Assembly: GCF_004959855.1 (NCBI RefSeq)
Contig: NZ_SPNT01000003.1
Coordinates: 62,001-126,000, forward strand
Direction of reading: 5' to 3'
DNA from: Nitratireductor sp. XY-223
Lineage (GTDB): Bacteria > Pseudomonadota > Alphaproteobacteria > Rhizobiales > Rhizobiaceae
DNA: 64,000 nucleotides
The position numbers and the translations under genes are program-made. Positions 56,655-63,709 of this stretch are shown one piece after another. The notes beneath the pieces are model-generated. The model had not been told where the DNA came from. It ran no database searches and worked only from the letters and a program-made list of their open reading frames with translations. The first letter of the stretch is position 1; every line of letters begins with the position of its first letter.

Positions 56655-57002
56655 CTATTTCCTCGTCCAGGTCTGGGCCTGGCAGATCAGGCCGCCCAGC
56701 ACGCAACCCTGCATCTTCATCTGCGATCCGGTGATCGAGGCCTTGCCCGTATAGGTCCTGTCGGTCTCCGGGTCGGTGATCTTGCCCCTGTAGCGTCCGC
56801 CGGCATTGGCCAGCGTTCCGATGGTGGCGCCCGCATAGGTGCCGGTTTTCAGCGTAACGCAGAAGTTTCCGCCGCCACAGGGCGCAATGGCGGCGGTCTC
56901 TCCCGATTGCGTGCGCCAATTGCCGACGATCGGGTCGGCCGCGAGCGCGGTGCCGCCCAACGAAGCCAGAATGAAAGCCGTAGCGGCGGTGTGTTTCAGC
57001 AT
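56655..57002 (-). CDS. DUF2147 family periplasmic protein
   Basis: 115 residues with a signal peptide (AATAFILASLGGTALAADP) and the DUF2147 pattern: GNWRTQSGETAAIAPCGGGNFCVTL, then GKITDPETDRTYTGKASI, and the C-terminal Cys pair in GCVLGGLICQAQTW. Some members of the family bind hydrophobic ligands, but function is not settled. GGAG precedes ATG 57002. A MerR-type palindrome lies 38 nt upstream. Confidence 0.85.
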   Translation of the reverse strand: MLKHTAATAFILASLGGTALAADPIVGNWRTQSGETAAIAPCGGGNFCVTLKTGTYAGATIGTLANAGGRYRGKITDPETDRTYTGKASITGSQMKMQGCVLGGLICQAQTWTRK

Positions 57003-57039
57003 GTTCGCTCCGGGGATCGCTTGAAGAATGCCCTATTGC

Positions 57040-57055
57040 TTGACGTAAAGGTCAA
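57040..57055 (-). promoter_or_regulatory. MerR-type (LiuR-like) box upstream of the DUF2147 gene
   Basis: TTGACG-TAAA-GGTCAA, one mismatch from the perfect palindrome at 50532. On the minus strand it starts with TTGACC as a -35 and a CATTCT follows after 19 nt, the long spacer usual for MerR-controlled promoters. The target would be the DUF2147 gene. Confidence 0.45.
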
Positions 57056-57224
57056 CCGAAATCCAGTCCTTTTTGCGGTGACGGGCCGGTTTTCGGCTTC
57101 GAAGTCACAGGATTTTCGGCTGATCAATCGCTGCCGTGGTTAGCGATTGGTTGATATCGGATCGATTCATTTTGAATTAATTTGTCTTCAAAAGCCTGCG
57201 TTCCCCGCTTTTCGATGATTAATA

Positions 57225-57255
57225 AAAGTTCAATTTTACCAATGGTTTGAACTTT
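57225..57255. repeat. AT-rich inverted repeat
   Basis: Arms AAAGTTCAA and TTGAACTTT (9 bp) enclose 13 nt in which ACCA and TGGT are again complementary. It lies in the long gap before the Sel1-like gene and could be an operator for that gene. Confidence 0.4.
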
Positions 57256-57406
57256 GTTTGCCGGCAGTTAAGCATGCCGTTTAACGCCGGATTCAACCCC
57301 GACGGTCAAACTCCACCCATCACGACGAAGCCGGAAAACCGGCAGCAAATAAGGCTCTTGGAAGCTTAACAGGGTAAAGACAACTTATTCGACGGGGACT
57401 TTGAAA

Positions 57407-57673
57407 ATGGCACGTTTTGAGATTCTGGATCAGCAGCTTGCGGCAATGGGCGGTGAGGCTGAAGCGGAGATCTTCTGCGAGATGGGACTGATGTATGCGG
57501 CCGGACGCGACTGCGCGATGGATTTCATCGCCGCGCACAAATGGCTCAACATTGCGGCGATCAAGGGATCGAACCGTGCCGCCGAGTTGCGGTCGGATCT
57601 CGCCAGGAGCATGACCAAGACCGACCTGGCCGAAGCGCTTCGCTCCGCGCGCGAATGGATGACCATGCACTGA
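57407..57673 (+). CDS. Small Sel1-repeat-like protein
   Basis: 88 residues with one to two Sel1/TPR-like helical hairpins (EAEIFCEMGLMYAAGRDCAMDFIAAHKWLNIAAIKG is the core, here in two parts). No signal peptide. ATG 57407 is preferred over the TTG six bases earlier; GGGGA lies upstream. Small proteins of this shape are conserved in Rhizobiales, and probably mediate protein contacts. It is followed by porin 1 in the same direction after 157 nt. Confidence 0.75.
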   Translation: MARFEILDQQLAAMGGEAEAEIFCEMGLMYAAGRDCAMDFIAAHKWLNIAAIKGSNRAAELRSDLARSMTKTDLAEALRSAREWMTMH

Positions 57674-57800
57674 TCGCGGCAGCGGTCGTAAAGGGCAGGG
57701 CGCACCAATCTCCGTGCGCTGCTCCGACGTGTTGACCTAATTGCATTATTCCGGCCGGGCAGGAATGCCCGGCATCGTTTCCGGACCGACTTCCGGTTGA

Positions 57801-57827
57801 TGACCTCCAGAACATGACTGGAGGTCA
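57801..57827 (+). promoter_or_regulatory. Hairpin that sequesters the porin 1 ribosome binding site
   Basis: Perfect 10-bp arms TGACCTCCAG and CTGGAGGTCA flank a 7-nt loop. The downstream arm contains GGAGG, the Shine-Dalgarno of porin 1, whose ATG begins 4 nt after the stem. The second porin keeps the downstream arm but lacks the upstream one, so the control would act on porin 1 only. Confidence 0.65.
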
Positions 57828-57973
57828 GAAATGAAAATCAAGAGCCTTCTTCTCGGCTCCGCTGCGGCAATGCTCGCAGTCTCCGGTGCTTCTGCGGCAG
57901 ACGCTATCGTCGCAGCTGAGCCGGAACCCGTCGAATATGTGCGCGTCTGTGACGCCTTCGGCGCTGGTTACTT
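57815..57973 (+). repeat. Porin 5'-end inverted repeat, copy 1 (159 nt, identical)
   Basis: From TGACTGGAGG before porin 1 to the 48th codon, the sequence is identical by eye to the reverse complement of 61125-61283; the next differences are three synonymous C-to-T changes. Lack of even synonymous change points to recent gene conversion or recombination between the two porin genes. Confidence 0.85.
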
Positions 57974-59000
57974 CTACATCCCGGGCACGGAAACCTGCCT
58001 GAAGATCAGCGGTTTCGTCCGCATGAATGTAACCTATTCCAACAATGATGTCGGCGAGCAGACGTCAAGCGCAAGCAGCTGGGGTACTTCGGTACGCGGT
58101 CGCGTGAACTTCCAGGCCAAGGAAGACACCGAATATGGTGTTCTGCATGCCTATGTCCGTTTGCAGGGTGACAATTCCGGCGGCGGCGATGGTGCCGTGG
58201 TGGTCGACCAGGGTTACGCAGAACTGGGCGGCCTTGTCTTTGGTTACACGGAAAGCGTCTGGGTCAGCTCCAAGAACGGTGGTGCATCGGGTTTCGGTTC
58301 GCACTCTGACAACGGATTGAACTACGGTTACGGCCAGGCCAACCAGATCGGTTACAACTTCACCGGTGCTAACTGGTTCGCGGCCATTTCGGCACAGGAC
58401 GATGGTGACGCTTCAAGTGCAATGCCTGACATCGCGGGCCGTATCGGCGGCGTTTTCGCCGGTGCGACGATCTATGCCGCTGCCGGTTACGACCAGTCGG
58501 CTGAAAACTTCGGCGTCAAGCTCGGCCTCAACACCGACATCGGTCCGGCCGGCAATCTGATCGTTCAGGGTTTCTACGCTGACGGTCCGACGATCTTTGG
58601 TGCAAACACGACGCTTCCACTGACAGCAGCCACGAAGGGTACACGTACCGCCGAATGGTCTGTCCTGGCGTCTTATCAGCACCAGTTCACGCCGAACTTC
58701 AAGGGTTCGGTCGGTGGTCAGTATTCCGCTGACTACTACGCAACCGCCCTCAACAGCATTCTGAATGCTGCGCCGGGTACCGTAACGACGACGCAGACTG
58801 CCCTTGGAAGCGCTTCTTCCGGGATCGACTCCTGGGCTGTTGAAGGTGTTCTCGTCTGGAACCCGGTTGCAAACCTCGAAGTTCGCGGTGAGGTTCGCTA
58901 CACCACTTTCTCTGGTCTGGCAGCCGGACTTCCTGCAGGCAGCTACTTCGGCGTCGATGATCAGGTCGACACGCTGTTCCGTCTGCAGCGCAACTTCTAA
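57831..59000 (+). CDS. Omp2/RopA-type porin, copy 1
   Basis: 389-residue outer-membrane porin of the rhizobial porin_2 family. Signal peptide KIKSLLLGSAAAMLAVSGASAA; the mature N-terminus EPVEYVRVCDAFGAGYFYIPG and GFVRMN is the family hallmark, followed by beta strands alternating with variable loops and a C-terminal LFRLQRNF ending in Phe for BAM recognition. Forms trimeric channels for small solutes. It differs from copy 2 mainly in predicted surface loops (near residues 70-85 and 255-275). The ribosome site lies in a hairpin. Terminator-like hairpins follow. Confidence 0.93.
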   Translation: MKIKSLLLGSAAAMLAVSGASAADAIVAAEPEPVEYVRVCDAFGAGYFYIPGTETCLKISGFVRMNVTYSNNDVGEQTSSASSWGTSVRGRVNFQAKEDTEYGVLHAYVRLQGDNSGGGDGAVVVDQGYAELGGLVFGYTESVWVSSKNGGASGFGSHSDNGLNYGYGQANQIGYNFTGANWFAAISAQDDGDASSAMPDIAGRIGGVFAGATIYAAAGYDQSAENFGVKLGLNTDIGPAGNLIVQGFYADGPTIFGANTTLPLTAATKGTRTAEWSVLASYQHQFTPNFKGSVGGQYSADYYATALNSILNAAPGTVTTTQTALGSASSGIDSWAVEGVLVWNPVANLEVRGEVRYTTFSGLAAGLPAGSYFGVDDQVDTLFRLQRNF

Positions 59001-59020
59001 GCTGAACTGAATAAACCAAA

Positions 59021-59046
59021 GCAGTCGCCCGATAACGGGCGGCTGC
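59021..59046 (+). terminator. Hairpin after porin 1, likely terminator
   Basis: GCAGTCGCCCG and CGGGCGGCTGC form an 11-bp stem (one G-T pair) with loop ATAA, 21 nt past the porin 1 stop. Only a short T-run follows, so termination may need the next hairpins too. Confidence 0.65.
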
Positions 59047-59060
59047 AACTTAAAAGTTGC
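59045..59060. repeat. Perfect 16-nt palindrome
   Basis: GCAACTT-AA-AAGTTGC directly abuts the preceding hairpin and shares its last two bases. With no spacer to speak of, it looks more like a protein-binding palindrome than a terminator. It is the middle of three consecutive symmetrical elements before the recombinase gene. Confidence 0.55.
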
Positions 59061-59065
59061 ATACG

Positions 59066-59093
59066 CCTGGTAGTGTTTACTACCGGGTGTTTT
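59066..59093 (+). terminator. Second terminator-like hairpin before the recombinase
   Basis: CCTGGTAGT and ACTACCGGG form a 9-bp stem (one T-G pair) around GTTT, and TTTT follows shortly after. It may complete the termination of porin 1, or form part of a recombination site. Confidence 0.5.
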
Positions 59094-59203
59094 GGCTTGC
59101 CTAGAGGAAACAACCTGTGTTAAGCAAAACCATACCCATACAACTTTACCAATTGACGCGTCTAAATGGTATTTCTTGATATTGTTTGTTCCGGTTGTAG
59201 GTC

Positions 59204-60049
59204 ATGCTTAAAAAAGAAGACAGTAATTTAGTAGAACTTTGGGAAGCTTACAGCGATTTACTATGGGAGGAAGGCAAGCATAAAGAAGCATGTCGTAGTT
59301 ATATTGACGAAATAAGCCGTTTTATGTTGTATAGCGGCAGGAGAAAATTCGACAACAACTTGCTGGATGATCTGACGATTCACTTCCGCCAGAAGGGCAA
59401 TCGCAACTCAACGATCAACCGCAAGTTTGCAAGTCTTTCCAAACTGCTGCGCAGGCATCACAGGAACGGCGGGCTCGCACAGCTTCCCGAATTCCGGAAA
59501 CTGCCGGAGCGAAACGCCCGGATCCGGTTTCTTTCAAGGGAAGAAGAGACCGATCTGTTCAGCCGGATCAACGCCATAGACAATTCCTACGCCCGGCTCA
59601 GTCTTTTCCTGGTCGAGACTGGTGCACGGGTTGGGGAGGCTCTGAAACTGAATTGGGGGGATATCGAGGGTGATTATATCACCTTCTGGGAGACCAAATC
59701 ATACCGGCCCCGGACCATCCCGATGACGATCCGCGCCAAGAAAGCCGTATCCGAACAACGCAGTGCATCGGGGCGTAAGCCGGGCCCTTTTCACGGGATT
59801 GCCTACGCAAAATATCGCAACGCCTGGCATGAGGCCAAGGATAGCACCCATATGCGCGATGATCGCCAGGTCGTACCACACGTGTTGCGGCACACCTGCG
59901 CATCACGCCTTGCCCAGTCGGGAGTCGATATCAAAAGGATCCAGGAATTCCTGGGGCATCGGACACTCAGCATGACGCTGCGCTATGCGCATCTATCACC
60001 GAAACATCTTGATGTTTGTGCTGAGGCCTTGAACAAGCTGCACCACTGA
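59204..60049 (+). CDS. Tyrosine recombinase/integrase between the porin genes
   Basis: 281 residues. An N-terminal SAM-like domain (about 10-90) is followed by a catalytic domain with Arg I in ETGARVGEALKLNWGD, Lys in WETKSYRPRTIPMT, HxxR in HVLRHTCASRL, His in FLGHRT and the nucleophile Tyr in TLRYAHLS. All catalytic residues are intact, so it may be active. The first 45 codons and the upstream 130 nt are strongly AT-rich while the rest matches the host. No excisionase, phage or cargo genes lie nearby. It could be a remnant of an integrated element or a dedicated recombinase acting on the flanking inverted porins. Confidence 0.88.
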   Translation: MLKKEDSNLVELWEAYSDLLWEEGKHKEACRSYIDEISRFMLYSGRRKFDNNLLDDLTIHFRQKGNRNSTINRKFASLSKLLRRHHRNGGLAQLPEFRKLPERNARIRFLSREEETDLFSRINAIDNSYARLSLFLVETGARVGEALKLNWGDIEGDYITFWETKSYRPRTIPMTIRAKKAVSEQRSASGRKPGPFHGIAYAKYRNAWHEAKDSTHMRDDRQVVPHVLRHTCASRLAQSGVDIKRIQEFLGHRTLSMTLRYAHLSPKHLDVCAEALNKLHH

Positions 60050-60099
60050 CGACGGGGTTCCGTCGGTCACGGCGCGCCCGGTGAAGAAGGCAAAGAAAA

Positions 60100-60124
60100 A
60101 GCCCGGCAGCCAAGCTGCCGGGCT
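60100..60124. terminator. Bidirectional terminator between recombinase and porin 2
   Basis: A perfect 11-bp stem AGCCCGGCAGC / GCTGCCGGGCT with a 3-nt loop is flanked by an A-run on the left and CTTTT on the right. It can end porin 2 (minus strand, with TTTTTC) and the recombinase (plus strand). Confidence 0.9.
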
Positions 60125-60148
60125 CTTTTGACGTGTATCTAAGCGACC

Positions 60149-61267
60149 TTAGAAGTTGCGCTGCAGACGGAACAGGCCCGTTGTAGCGTCGCCACCAACG
60201 TATGCGCCGGTGTCGGCAAGACCGCTGGAGAAGTCGGTGTAGCGAACTTCACCGCGAACTTCGAGGTTAGCAACCGGGTTCCAGACCAGAACACCTTCGA
60301 TTGCCCACGAGTCGATGCCGGAGTTGGCGCTAGCAATAGGAGCCGTGCCGGCAAGAGCGTTGAAGTAGTAATCAGAGGAGTACTGACCACCGACCGAACC
60401 CTTGAAGTTCGGAGCGAACTGGTGCTGGTACGAAGCAATGACTGACCACTCGGGCGTGTAGGTGCCGCCACCAGCAATACCGGTCGGCGATGCGTTGGCG
60501 CCGTAGCGGGTCGGACCGTCAGCGTAGAAACCCTGAACGATCACGTTACCAGCCGGACCGACGTCCATGTTCAAGCCGAGCTTGAGACCGAAGTTCTCAG
60601 CGGACTGGTCGTAACCGCCAGCACCATAGATCGTTGCACCGGCAAAGACACCGCCCACACGACCCGTGATATCAGGCATGTAAGTCGCACCGTCGCCATC
60701 GTCGTTGGCGGAGATCGCTGCGAACCAGTTGGAACCGGTCAGGTTGTAACCGATCTGGTTTGCCTGCGAGTAGCCGTAGTTCAGACCGTTGTCGGAGTGC
60801 GAACCGAAGCCCGATGCACCACCGTTCTTGGAGCTGACCCAGGTCGTTTCCGTGTAACCGAAGATCAGGCCGCCGAGTTCGGCGTATGCCTGGTCGACGA
60901 AGGTCGGCAGGTCGTAGGTGGCGGCGTTGTTCAGGTCAGCAGTGCTTGTATCGCCCTGGATACGGACATAAGCGTGCAGCACACCGTATTCGGTGTCTTC
61001 CTTGGCCTGGAAGTTCACACGACCACGTACGTTGGTGGTGTAGCTGTCGTTGTTGCTGTTGAAGTTGATGTCCATACGGACAAAACCGCTGATCTTCAGG
61101 CAGGTTTCCGTGCCCGGGATGTAAAAGTAACCAGCGCCGAAGGCGTCACAGACGCGCACATATTCGACGGGTTCCGGCTCAGCTGCGACGATAGCGTCTG
61201 CCGCAGAAGCACCGGAGACTGCGAGCATTGCCGCAGCGGAGCCGAGAAGAAGGCTCTTGATTTTCAT
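60149..61267 (-). CDS. Omp2/RopA-type porin, copy 2
   Basis: 372-residue paralogue of the porin at 57831, in opposite orientation. The same signal peptide and N-terminal 65 residues, the same C-terminal LFRLQRNF, but different external loops (for example near residues 70-95, with FNSNNDSYTTN and DTSTADLNNAATYD). The track extends to 61501, but ATG 61267 with CTGGAGG upstream equals the copy 1 start. The 435 nt upstream hold no gene and should contain its promoter. Confidence 0.93.
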   Translation of the reverse strand: MKIKSLLLGSAAAMLAVSGASAADAIVAAEPEPVEYVRVCDAFGAGYFYIPGTETCLKISGFVRMDINFNSNNDSYTTNVRGRVNFQAKEDTEYGVLHAYVRIQGDTSTADLNNAATYDLPTFVDQAYAELGGLIFGYTETTWVSSKNGGASGFGSHSDNGLNYGYSQANQIGYNLTGSNWFAAISANDDGDGATYMPDITGRVGGVFAGATIYGAGGYDQSAENFGLKLGLNMDVGPAGNVIVQGFYADGPTRYGANASPTGIAGGGTYTPEWSVIASYQHQFAPNFKGSVGGQYSSDYYFNALAGTAPIASANSGIDSWAIEGVLVWNPVANLEVRGEVRYTDFSSGLADTGAYVGGDATTGLFRLQRNF

Positions 61268-61283
61268 TTCTGACCTCCAGTCA
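61125..61283 (-). repeat. Porin 5'-end inverted repeat, copy 2 (159 nt, identical)
   Basis: Reverse-complement partner of 57815-57973. Homology continues with lower identity over the whole porin genes, so the locus is a long inverted repeat with about 1.1 kb between the gene ends carrying the recombinase. Confidence 0.85.
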
Positions 61284-61702
61284 ATTTCCTTAAACGGTCT
61301 GGGCATTGGCTGCGAGGCAGCGTTCCCTGTCCCATCCCCAACTAAAAAGAAGATAAACGCCAATCCGTCCCTCTTCCGAGATTGAAGATACCGAACGGGT
61401 TGCGTGAAGCAACGGGGATTTTGGTTTCTGTTAGGGCTGTGGAAGAGGTTGGGGGGTAGCTGTTGCACAAAAGACACGATTTCGCTCACGCAGCCCCCCA
61501 AACCCTTTACAGCCGTTAATAAAATTCACGGAAATCCGACGGGAATCGGTGCGGAACTCCACCCGGACGGGCGTCGAAACGGCCGTAAATACCCATCAAG
61601 TGCGTTTTGATTCGGACTTGTGGACAATGTCGCACCGGTCCTGATTCCCCCGCTTCGGGCCGATTTCCTCGACTGACCTGGGATAAATGCGGGGAGGCTA
61701 TA
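61284..61702. other. Long gene-free leader of porin 2
   Basis: About 420 nt between tRNA-Ser and porin 2. The porin frame stays open for 78 codons upstream of the signal peptide, but this is probably chance, since it lacks a start with a ribosome site. Short C- and G-runs (near 61450 and 61493) are seen; no terminator or RNA gene was recognised. A promoter and regulatory sites for porin 2 are expected here. Confidence 0.45.
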
Positions 61703-61792
61703 TGGCGGAGAGGAAGGGATTCGAACCCTCGAGACGGTTCCCCGTCTACTCCCTTAGCAGGGGAGCGCCTTCGACCACTCGGCCACCTCTCC
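61703..61792 (-). tRNA. tRNA-Ser(GCT)
   Basis: On the minus strand the 90-nt cloverleaf starts GGAGAGGTGGCCGAGTGG and ends CCTCTCC, G and encoded CCA. The anticodon loop CTGCTAA gives GCT, reading AGC/AGU. The long variable arm (ACGGGGAACCGT) is typical of tRNA-Ser, and GGTTCGAATCC is the T loop. All stems pair by eye. Confidence 0.95.
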
Positions 61793-61847
61793 GGCACCGC
61801 CCGAATTAGCGATAGTTCCTTTGCGGTGCAAGGATTTTTCAATTCCC

Positions 61848-63626
61848 TCAGGTTTTTTTTGCGGCGGGCATGATCACGTCCACGTCGAAATCGCAGGCGG
61901 TGTCGCGCGCCAGCGCTTCCATCGCCTGGTGCTGACTCAAAAAGACCCGGCCGGTCAGCTGATCAAGGAAATGCGAGCGCTCCAGCCGGTCCATGACCGG
62001 CCCCTTGACCTCGCTGAGATGGAGGGTCACGCCGATGTCCCGGAGACGCGCGTTGATCGCCTCGAGCGATTCCAGCGCGCTCATGTCGATTTCGTTGACG
62101 GCCGGGCACATCAGCACGACATGCTTCAACTCCGGCTTCCGCGCCACCAGGTCGTAGATGCGGTCTTCCAGGAAACGCGCATTGGCGAAATATAGGCTTT
62201 CGTCGACGCGCAGCGTCAGCACCCGCCTGTCGGTGATGACATCATGGCGCAGGATGTTGCGGTAGTGCTCGGTTCCGGGCACGCGCCCGACAACGGCCGT
62301 GTGCGGCCGCGATGTCCGGTAAAGATGGATCAGCACGGAGATCAGCACGCCCGCCGTCACGCCGAGTTCGACGCCGGCGCCGAGTGTGATCAGCACGGTC
62401 GCGCCGACAGCCGCGAAATCCGCCTTCGAATAGTTCCATGCTTTTGAAAGGATGGAGAAATCGACAAGCGACAGCACGGCCACGATAATCGTCGCGCCCA
62501 GTGTCGCCTTGGGCAGGAAGAAGATCAGCGGCGTCAGGAAAAGGGCGGCAAATGCCAGTCCCGCGGCCGTATACGCACCGGCGGCCGGCGTCCGCGCACC
62601 GGCGTCGAAATTGACGACGGAGCGGGCGAATCCGCCGGTGACCGGGTAGCCGCCCGTGAAGGCCGCGCCGATATTGGCGGCGCCGAGACCGACGAGTTCC
62701 TGGTCGGGGTCGATTCGCTGCCGGCGCTTGGCTGCCAGGGTCTGGGCGACGGATACGGATTCGACAAAGCCGATCACCGAAATCAGCACGGCGGCAGCGG
62801 CGAGTTCGCTCCACAGCTCCAGGGAAAAGGAGGGTATTGTCAGCGGCGGCAGGCTTTGCGGCACCGCGCCCACCGTCGCGACGCCGCGGTCGGCCAGGTC
62901 GAAGGCCCAGACAACGAGCGTTGTCAGGGCGACCGCGGCCACAGGGCCGGCCTTGGCGATGACGTCCGCCAGGCGCGGTCCGAAGCCGATGCGCCTCAGC
63001 GCCGGCTTCAGGCCCTTGCGCACCCAGAAGAGAAAACCCGTCGCGGCAACGCCGATCGCCATGGTAAACCCGTTCGCCTCGGACAGGTGCCGGGCGATGG
63101 ATACCAGCAGTTCGAGCAGATTGTGACCGGATGCCTCGATGCCGAGGATGTGCTTCAACTGGTTTGCGGCGATGAGGATTCCGGTCGCGGAGATAAAGCC
63201 GGCGATCACTGGATGCGACAAAAAATTTGCAAGAAAGCCAAGCCTGAAAACGCCGAGCAGCAGCAGGAAGCCGCCGGACATCAGTGCGAGCGTGAGCGCG
63301 GCGGTAATGTACTGCGCGGATCCGGGCTCCGCGATCTGACCGACGGCCGCCGCCGTCATCAGCGACACGACCGCAACCGGCCCGACCGCCAAAGCCCGGC
63401 TGGTGCCGAAGATCGCATAGAGCACAATCGGCGCGATCGAGGCATAGAGGCCCGTCTGCGCCGGCAGCCCTGCGAGCAGCGCGTAGGCGAGCGACTGGGG
63501 AATCAGCATGATCGTGACGACGACGGCGGCAACCAGGTCGTCCGCCAGGGCGCTTCGGTCGTAGCCGCGCCCCCAGTCGAGGAGCGGAATGTATTGCCGG
63601 ACGCGCGATGCGCTGTTTCTCGCCAT
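61848..63626 (-). CDS. SulP family anion transporter with STAS domain
   Basis: 592 residues. About eleven to twelve membrane helices (SulP signature IMLIPQSLAYALLAGLPAQTGLY) followed by a cytosolic STAS domain (about 450-565, LRVDESLYFANARFLED, MCPAVNEIDMSALESLEAIN). Carries sulfate, bicarbonate or related anions. ATG 63626 has GGAAAGA upstream; the track GTG start is 12 nt earlier. The sulfide:quinone oxidoreductase-like gene lies upstream in the same direction, 83 nt away, so sulfate export after sulfide oxidation is possible (inference). Confidence 0.9.
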   Translation of the reverse strand: MARNSASRVRQYIPLLDWGRGYDRSALADDLVAAVVVTIMLIPQSLAYALLAGLPAQTGLYASIAPIVLYAIFGTSRALAVGPVAVVSLMTAAAVGQIAEPGSAQYITAALTLALMSGGFLLLLGVFRLGFLANFLSHPVIAGFISATGILIAANQLKHILGIEASGHNLLELLVSIARHLSEANGFTMAIGVAATGFLFWVRKGLKPALRRIGFGPRLADVIAKAGPVAAVALTTLVVWAFDLADRGVATVGAVPQSLPPLTIPSFSLELWSELAAAAVLISVIGFVESVSVAQTLAAKRRQRIDPDQELVGLGAANIGAAFTGGYPVTGGFARSVVNFDAGARTPAAGAYTAAGLAFAALFLTPLIFFLPKATLGATIIVAVLSLVDFSILSKAWNYSKADFAAVGATVLITLGAGVELGVTAGVLISVLIHLYRTSRPHTAVVGRVPGTEHYRNILRHDVITDRRVLTLRVDESLYFANARFLEDRIYDLVARKPELKHVVLMCPAVNEIDMSALESLEAINARLRDIGVTLHLSEVKGPVMDRLERSHFLDQLTGRVFLSQHQAMEALARDTACDFDVDVIMPAAKKT

Positions 63627-63709
63627 TTGTCTTTCCACGGTCGCAAGGCCGGGCCGCCGGCCGTCGCACGGCGGAGCCGGATAGAATTCGGATCGGTTTG
63701 TTCGGGCGT

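Larger units (their letters stand above)
57003..57406. other. Non-coding stretch of about 400 nt with two palindromes
   Basis: Between the divergent DUF2147 gene and the Sel1-like gene. It holds the MerR-type box at 57040 and an AT-rich inverted repeat at 57225, with a marked AT-rich part around 57160-57260. No open frame of substance is seen. A small RNA is possible but not supported by a terminator. Confidence 0.5.

Noticed and set aside
60797-61273. Plus-strand ORF of 158 aa over porin 2
   Set aside because: Antisense of the porin 5' half; a partial equivalent (58065-58304) occurs over porin 1, as expected for shadows of related genes.
61268-61501. N-terminal extension of porin 2 in the ORF track
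   Set aside because: ATG 61267 with GGAGG and a signal peptide directly after it is the start; the extension would bury the signal peptide.
59204-61792. Integrated element using tRNA-Ser as attachment site
   Set aside because: No duplication of the tRNA 3' end was found near the recombinase, and the recombinase is separated from the tRNA by a whole porin gene.
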